The position numbers and the translations under genes are program-made. Below the pieces are notes generated by a model. That model saw only the letters and a program-made list of their open reading frames with translations, did not search any database and was not told the origin of the DNA. This document shows, in pieces, positions 63,101 through 64,000 of a stretch of 64,000 nt of DNA. Source of the stretch: Pigmentibacter sp. JX0631 (lineage in GTDB: Bacteria > Bdellovibrionota_B > Oligoflexia > Silvanigrellales > Silvanigrellaceae); assembly GCF_029873255.1 (NCBI RefSeq), contig NZ_CP123622.1, positions 1,148,501 to 1,212,500 on the forward strand, written 5' to 3'. The stretch's first letter is position 1, and each line of letters opens with the position of its first letter.

Positions 63101-63663
63101 ATTGCTGCTCGCTCTTCTTCATTTGCTTTTAAAAAAGCAGCAAATTCTCCTTGTGCAAGCAGAACCATCCGTTTAAAATCTTCTACTGTAAGATATTCAA
63201 GCACTTTATTAAAGTGAGGCTCATAAAACTTTGGTCTTTGATCGCTAACTATTTGTTCCCAGTCATTTAACTCATCTGAATATCGTTCCAAAATTCTTCT
63301 AGGATCTTTAAAATTTCCCTCTGGTTTTTTAAATGCTCTTTCACATTGCCATGTAGCTCTATATTTAATTATAGTATTATTTTCTTGCTTAGAAAAAGTT
63401 AATTGCGAATATGCAAAAACTGTTCCTTTAGACATAATTTGTCTGCAGTCATTTTCAGGATCTTTATCTGATTTTGCTTTAGTTAAGCGAGGAGTTTGTC
63501 CAAATAACGCCAAACACATAGCATCCATTAGTGTTGACTTACCGGCGCCTGTAGCTCCCATTACTAAAAAAAGTGGTGCATTACAAAGATCTTTTTCAAA
63601 ATCTATACTATGAAATCCATACAAAGAATTTAAATTTTCCAGCTGAATTTTTATTAGTTTCAA
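60115..63663 (-). CDS. sbcC: SbcC/Rad50-type DNA repair ATPase
   Basis: 1182 residues, about 100 longer than E. coli SbcC. With SbcD it opens and degrades hairpins and DNA ends. Walker A (GATGAGKST, residues 36-44) is at the N terminus; two long coiled-coil arms flank the zinc hook CPLC (Cys574, Cys577); the signature TLSGGETFL and Walker B ILLDEGFGTLD close the protein. It is preceded by the sbcD fragment (23-bp gap) on the same strand, the normal order. Chromosome-located genes of this kind are housekeeping and not specific to mobile DNA. No frameshift is visible. Confidence 0.96.
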   Translation of the reverse strand: MKLIKIQLENLNSLYGFHSIDFEKDLCNAPLFLVMGATGAGKSTLMDAMCLALFGQTPRLTKAKSDKDPENDCRQIMSKGTVFAYSQLTFSKQENNTIIKYRATWQCERAFKKPEGNFKDPRRILERYSDELNDWEQIVSDQRPKFYEPHFNKVLEYLTVEDFKRMVLLAQGEFAAFLKANEEERAAILERLTNTEKYKEIGKKAAEKKKEFEEKLSIASLKYSGVEVLTNEQEENLLENLNKKQIEYTSLDTEAKRVQKNIDWIEKNILLQEKYIDAQNKWNKTEEKYQNNIEYIIKFKNYKKYANTIELIFKHDNLKAELQNLYEQKEKNKNEANLYESHIDFLKLNIEKYNEIYENLKTENERQRPLIAKAKELRIEKDFTLSKLNETKEKKIFYLQEKEKFLAQYKSIDFSIIEEKRKKNKLYEEILITLNTLVQYEYLSDKEYSKIKHDFENIKKEVILRSLPFEKPQEKLKQFQQQKDNLIANMAELSKASFHLENMQKIDDNIIKLKHKIEENEFLLLRENEKIFADKNTFLNESNSINEIKNHIHKLSWHLNIAEKRQLLVSGEECPLCGSSSHPYFSEKSFRSADLDALSQYEFLTEQLKQKEILIENSRKELSSFEVNILVLKEQINNFKLDLDKLKQEKKENINLLIKLLNLSNSLESGLTSEKIFQHLNNLEQKNEEEINVIQKSLIEIQEKLDLYNINKEKYLEAKEINTKIKFIMKDIIDILCYFDENFSFENYKKSLKLKDQENYKFQLTENNYFSRFREIDISLNSLNHKKISLEKDILVREKNISDILQSMGEIERKLDILIKEINTIFSGEDPNLIEKNMYHELDEKYKTLVHEKEQLSEKENKIKLIKSLIQASELKEKQLLDALFIYSSSIELECKKYKITKEEVLQNFLDEITKEKYEAITTELELDKSTASALMQQRLDDLNQHQTLKIDAYIENLDELLATKKKLTIQIDEITSEKTNIQFQIDKNIANKEIAQKYFNELNIVKSEYSVWLKLHQIIGINNGEQFKKFAQILNLEELIGKANYHLARFEKRYSLAPALDSENKPRLAFAIKDAYHANEVRSFKTLSGGETFLVSLALALALADYRTVKMPIETILLDEGFGTLDPSTLQVAMSALESLYSTGTQVGIISHVEFLKEAIGARIIVEKLGNGHSALKVENI

Positions 63664-63686
63664 TTTATTTTCCTTTATTAAATAAA

Positions 63687-64000
63687 TTAAATATTTTCTT
63701 CATTTAATAAACTACGAAAAGCTTGCAATAAATTTTCGTCTACTATTTCATTATATGTGTCACACATTTTTAAAAAAACCTGCTCAGCAGTTAACTCTTT
63801 TAAAGAAAATGTTTCGTTATTTTTTGCAATTACATTTTCAGATTTAGCTGGAACTTGTCTGACATAAGCTATCAGAGGAGAATTTTCTTGGAATTTATTG
63901 CTTAATAAATTTTTTAGTTCTAAATCTAAACCTGAGCGGTATCCGTTTACTTGCACTGTAATAGCCAAAATAGGCGACATTGGTGTTTGCCAAGAAATAT
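63687..64000 (-). CDS. sbcD: SbcD exonuclease, C-terminal part (5' end outside window)
   Basis: The frame is open to the window edge; about 104 C-terminal codons are visible, from ISWQTPMSPILAITVQV. The ITVQVNGYRSGLDLELKNLL and SPLIAYVRQ strands fit the C-terminal capping domain of SbcD. The nuclease (phosphoesterase) domain with the metal-binding Asp/His motifs would lie outside the window. The call rests on the position directly before sbcC, on orientation, and on the domain pattern. The in-frame ATG at 63980 is an internal Met, not the start. Confidence 0.85.
   Translation of the reverse strand, partial: ISWQTPMSPILAITVQVNGYRSGLDLELKNLLSNKFQENSPLIAYVRQVPAKSENVIAKNNETFSLKELTAEQVFLKMCDTYNEIVDENLLQAFRSLLNEENI

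Noticed and set aside
1-64000. CRISPR array, rRNA, insertion sequence, prophage
   Set aside because: No regularly spaced direct repeats, no rRNA-like sequence, no transposase, integrase or phage structural gene was found on either strand.

Overview
The window is very AT-rich DNA from a Gram-negative bacterium. Support comes from at least seven predicted lipoproteins (Sec signal plus lipobox Cys), periplasmic binding proteins, a periplasmic HtrA protease, a possible outer-membrane barrel, an SbcC/SbcD pair and M16 peptidases. The Bd3614-like deaminase (a family named from Bdellovibrio), the many secreted hydrolases and lipoproteins and the base composition fit a predatory or host-associated Bdellovibrionota/Oligoflexia lineage such as Silvanigrellales. 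That assignment is inference; no rRNA is present to confirm it.

Layout. 1-2.5 kb: regulator fragment, zinc-ribbon protein and barrel-like protein on the minus strand, divergent from tyrS. 3.9-6.5 kb: two lipoproteins, one a subtilase. 6.5-11 kb: an operon of two ABC half-exporters with MRP/ABCC-type asymmetric sites plus a short-chain dehydrogenase, divergent from a DHA2 MFS exporter. 12.5-14 kb: two tandem periplasmic binding-protein paralogues. 14-24 kb: purH, a cyclic-nucleotide-domain/CPBP fusion, a subtilase with a ricin-like tail, a TPR protein, a third binding protein, and a nadA operon. 24-28.4 kb: hydroxyacyl-CoA dehydrogenase, deaminase, dinB and an MDR oxidoreductase. 28.4-34.5 kb: one giant gene for a large-clostridial-toxin-like protein (glycosyltransferase, autoprotease and translocation regions) with a lipoprotein signal. 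35-39 kb: MHS transporter, a frameshifted small secreted protein and two lipoproteins. 39.6-42.7 kb: htrA, a DUF429-like protein and a small protein. 43-44.5 kb: two diverging HigBA-type toxin-antitoxin loci, one apparently complete in its toxin and one with a wrecked toxin gene. 44.5-47.5 kb: a copper-efflux operon with a textbook CueR-type promoter. 47.6-55.2 kb: type III polyketide synthase, a possible MACPF-like lipoprotein, tRNA-Asp, a catalase-like protein, thiopurine methyltransferase and a duplicated-domain lipoprotein ending in a strong terminator. 55.3-64 kb: an M16 peptidase with its inactive partner, a YadGH-type ABC-2 exporter, sbcC and the end of sbcD.

How the genes work together. 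Housekeeping genes (tyrS, purH, nadA, dinB, sbcCD, tRNA-Asp) are interleaved with a rich surface and secreted repertoire: proteases, lectin-like tails, binding proteins and lipoproteins. Several convergent neighbours end within 0-4 bp of each other or overlap. The headline observation is the toxin-like protein at 28395-34520, which keeps the residues expected for LCT glycosyltransferase and autoprotease activity but has no obvious CROP repeats and ends in a Trp-rich beta-type domain. Next most interesting are a decaying pair of TA loci with a readable promoter and operator, two poly-T frameshifted small ORFs, and a C(UUCG)G hairpin buried in a coding sequence.
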